Part shown: positions 4,989-6,938 of the stretch, piece after piece
Layout of the letters: each line of letters begins with the position of its first letter
Numbering within the stretch: the stretch's first letter is position 1
Assembly (NCBI GenBank): GCA_007130345.1
Contig: SLSP01000391.1
Coordinates: 1-6,938, forward strand
Source of the DNA: Thermoflexales bacterium
GTDB lineage: Bacteria; Chloroflexota; Anaerolineae; B4-G1; SLSP01
Length of the DNA: 6,938 bases
Reading direction: 5' to 3'
Made by a program: the position numbers and the translations under genes
Notes under the pieces: generated by a model
Seen by the model: the letters and a program-made list of their open reading frames with translations, nothing else
Database searches by the model: none
What the model was told of the DNA's origin: nothing

Positions 4989-6812
4989 ATGGAAACCCTG
5001 AAGATCGACTCCAGCCAGACGAAAGAGACCCTGACGCAACTCCAACAGTTGATCCAGGAACAACGCCATGCCCTGAAAAACGGCGCGGCGACGGGCGAGT
5101 TGGCCCGGCAGATGGCAATGTGGGAACAGATGGTGCGCCAGGTGCAAACCGATCTTATGCTAGAAAAGAGCGCGCAGCTCAATATGCTCTACGAACTCTC
5201 ACACAATATCAATGCATCATTGGATTGGCGACGCACGTTGCAATCTGTGATGAACGCCGTCATCCGCATCACCGAAGCCGAGCGCGGGATGTTCCTGCTC
5301 TCCAATGACGACGGCAAGTTGGACGTCGAAATCACCAGCAACGCCAGCGGCGAACCCTTCTCCGAGGCCGATCTGAAGTTCAGCTACAGCATCGTGGGGA
5401 AGAGCCTCCAAAGCGAGCGCCCCATCCTCACCACCAACGCCCAAATCGACCCGCGCTTCCAGAACAGCGACAGCATCATCGCCTACGGCCTGCGCTCCAT
5501 CCTGTGCGTGCCCCTCATCCACGAGGGCGAGCCGCAAGGCGTCATCTATCTGGATAACCGGGCGAAATCGGGGATTTTCACGCAAGAGGATTTGGCGATA
5601 CTGGCCGCGTTTGGGAAGCACGCCGCGGTCGCCATCGCCAACGCCCAACAGCACCGCCACACCGACCTGGCCCTCTCTGAGAAAGTGCGCGAGCTGACCA
5701 TTCTGCAAGAAATGGCCCGCGACCTGAACACCAGCCTCAACTATCAGCGGGTGATGGAGCGCAGCGTAGCCTGGGCCATCGCCGCAGCCGGGGCAGAAGC
5801 CGGGAGCATCGGCCTGATTGCCGAAGAGGGCCTGCGCTGGGAAGCCACCGTAGGCCAGGTCGAGCCGGATAAAAGTGCCGCGCTGCACAGCGTGTACAGA
5901 AAAAAGCCGCTGATGGAGAGCTTCCGCATGATCTTGCCGCTACAACGCGAAGAGCGGCCCATCGGCGTGCTCTATCTCACCGCGCAGGATCGGGAACTCA
6001 AAGCCAGCAAGCTCGAATTTGTGCTCCGTCTGGCCGATAACGTCGCCATCGCCGTGGAAAACGCCCGGCTCTACGAGGCCCTCCGCCAGGCGAACCAGGC
6101 CAAATCGGACTTTGTCTCCATCGTCTCTCACGAGTTACGCACGCCGATGACCTCGCTCCAGGGCTACGCGGACACGCTGTATCGCGGTGCCGCGGGCGAA
6201 CTGAACGCGCAGCAGCGTGAATTCGTCGAAGCCATCCGCCGCAATACCCGCCGGATGCAGCTTTTGGTCAAAGATCTGTTGGATATTTCTCGCATCGAAG
6301 CCGGGAGGTTAAAATTGACACCCCGTTCAGTAGATTTCAAAGATGTGCTCACAGAAGCCCAACACTTTATCGCGGACCAACTGGAAGAAAAAGAACAAGT
6401 CTTCAGCCTCGATGTGTGGAATGGGCTGCCCAAAGCGCTCGCGGACCCCGACCGTCTGACCCAAATCCTCATCAACCTGTTGAGCAACGCCATCAAATAC
6501 ACGCCCTATCGCGGCACCATCGCCGTGCGGGTGTGGCTCCCTTCGGAAGAACCCGACTTTATCCGCTGCGCCATCACCGATACCGGCATTGGCATCGGCG
6601 CCCAAGACCAGGTGCGCCTGTTTACCAAATTCTTCCGTGTGGATAACCCGGACGTGAAAGAGCAACCCGGCACGGGCCTGGGATTAGCCATCACCAAAAA
6701 CCTGGTCGAAATGCATGGAGGCCGCATCTGGCTCGAAAGCGAACGCGCCAAAGGCAGCACCTTCTTCTTCACCATCCCCATCGCTATGCCTGAGATGAGC
6801 CTCGCATTCTAA
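4989..6812 (+). CDS. Cytosolic GAF-GAF sensor histidine kinase
   Basis: This is a 607-residue sensor kinase without a signal peptide or membrane segment, so it should sense an internal signal. In order it has a Gln-rich coiled coil (about 10-65) and a first GAF domain (about 70-220, with RSILCVPLIHEGEPQGVIYL at 169-188). A second, shorter GAF follows (about 235-360, with MILPLQREERPIGVLYL at 314-330). HisKA carries SHELRTP with phospho-acceptor H381, and HATPase_c spans about 485-597. ATP-binding boxes are intact: N-box QILINLLSNAIKYT (492-505), G1 DTGIGIG (531-537), F-box LFTKFF (544-549), G2 GTGLGLA (561-567). By family it autophosphorylates and passes phosphate to a response regulator; none is in the window and no receiver domain is fused. 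The GAF ligand cannot be deduced. It lies 5 bases after the glycosylase-like gene and is probably translated with it. A terminator follows at 6863-6896. Confidence 0.92.
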   Translation: METLKIDSSQTKETLTQLQQLIQEQRHALKNGAATGELARQMAMWEQMVRQVQTDLMLEKSAQLNMLYELSHNINASLDWRRTLQSVMNAVIRITEAERGMFLLSNDDGKLDVEITSNASGEPFSEADLKFSYSIVGKSLQSERPILTTNAQIDPRFQNSDSIIAYGLRSILCVPLIHEGEPQGVIYLDNRAKSGIFTQEDLAILAAFGKHAAVAIANAQQHRHTDLALSEKVRELTILQEMARDLNTSLNYQRVMERSVAWAIAAAGAEAGSIGLIAEEGLRWEATVGQVEPDKSAALHSVYRKKPLMESFRMILPLQREERPIGVLYLTAQDRELKASKLEFVLRLADNVAIAVENARLYEALRQANQAKSDFVSIVSHELRTPMTSLQGYADTLYRGAAGELNAQQREFVEAIRRNTRRMQLLVKDLLDISRIEAGRLKLTPRSVDFKDVLTEAQHFIADQLEEKEQVFSLDVWNGLPKALADPDRLTQILINLLSNAIKYTPYRGTIAVRVWLPSEEPDFIRCAITDTGIGIGAQDQVRLFTKFFRVDNPDVKEQPGTGLGLAITKNLVEMHGGRIWLESERAKGSTFFFTIPIAMPEMSLAF

Positions 6813-6823
6813 TCTGATAGCGT

Positions 6824-6844
6824 CCCAGGGTTGGCCGCCCTGGG
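6824..6844. other. Hairpin CCCAGGG/CCCTGGG downstream of the kinase
   Basis: A perfect 7-bp stem (6824-6830 with 6838-6844) and a 7-base loop lie 11 bases after the stop. No T-run follows, so on its own it is not an intrinsic terminator. It may protect the mRNA 3' end or assist the terminator downstream. Confidence 0.55.
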
Positions 6845-6862
6845 CCTATATCCTCCTCTCCC

Positions 6863-6896
6863 ACCCGCTCGTGGCAACCCCGCGAGCGGGTTTTTT
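6863..6896 (+). terminator. Intrinsic terminator of the 4096-6812 operon
   Basis: ACCCGCTCG (6863-6871) pairs perfectly with CGAGCGGGT (6883-6891) around an 11-base loop, and is followed by a run of six T residues (6891-6896). This is a typical rho-independent terminator that closes the glycosylase-like/kinase operon. Confidence 0.92.
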
Positions 6897-6911
6897 GTGT
6901 CCGCCGCCCCT

Positions 6912-6938
6912 GTCAAACGTCGCGGTAGCGCAAAACGG
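6912..6938 (-). repeat. Partial copy of the 3922-4004 repeat phrases, inverted, cut by window end
   Basis: GTCAAACGTC (6912-6921) is the reverse complement of GACGTTTGAC in the TGACGNN array, and GTAGCGCAAAAC (6925-6936) is the reverse complement of GTTTTGCGCTAC at 3922-3933. Both occur in the order expected if the repeat block lies in opposite orientation, but without the terminator between them. The copy may continue beyond the window. Confidence 0.6.

Noticed and set aside
5217..5888. Minus-strand open frame opposite the GAF domains
   Set aside because: It is antisense to conserved GAF coding sequence, has no recognisable motif and no ribosome site that I could identify.

Overview
The window is GC-rich, with genes packed on the plus strand, strong Shine-Dalgarno leaders, soluble GAF-histidine kinases and spacers loaded with short heptameric repeats. 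This style fits an environmental Chloroflexota (Anaerolineae-like) genome. That placement is an impression from protein phrasing and spacer style, with moderate-to-low confidence. No rRNA, tRNA, CRISPR array or transposase was seen.

Layout. (1) Positions 3-437: the C-terminal third of phosphopentomutase (deoB), cut by the window edge. (2) 447-2227: two tightly coupled genes, an ABC/AAA_21-type ATPase followed with a 4-bp overlap by a PIN-like putative RNase. The ATPase start lies 9 bases after the deoB stop and its Shine-Dalgarno touches that stop. (3) 2228-2321: a short spacer with a heptamer-built inverted repeat. (4) 2322-3749: a complete phosphoglucomutase/phosphomannomutase-family enzyme. 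(5) 3750-4095: a gene-free, repeat-dense spacer holding a GCGTGTT x3 array, a nested palindromic element of about 160 bp with 10-bp periodic repeats, a strong intrinsic terminator with a GAAA loop, a TGACGNN x4 array, and a candidate promoter. (6) 4096-6812: a two-gene operon of a divergent HhH-GPD DNA-glycosylase-like protein and a cytosolic GAF-GAF-histidine kinase. (7) 6813-6938: an intrinsic terminator, then a fragment whose phrases match the 3922-4004 region in opposite orientation.

How the genes may work together. deoB and pgm are sugar-phosphate housekeeping enzymes (pentose-1-P/pentose-5-P and hexose-1-P/hexose-6-P). The ATPase-PIN pair between them has no evident metabolic link and parts of it are more A/T-rich. 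It resembles ATPase-plus-nuclease conflict modules such as Septu or PARIS in plan, but with a PIN effector, and is the best candidate here for a little-described system. The glycosylase-like protein appears to lack the glycine-rich HhH turn. It is translationally linked to a soluble kinase with no response regulator in view, so a sensing or accessory role is possible but unproven.
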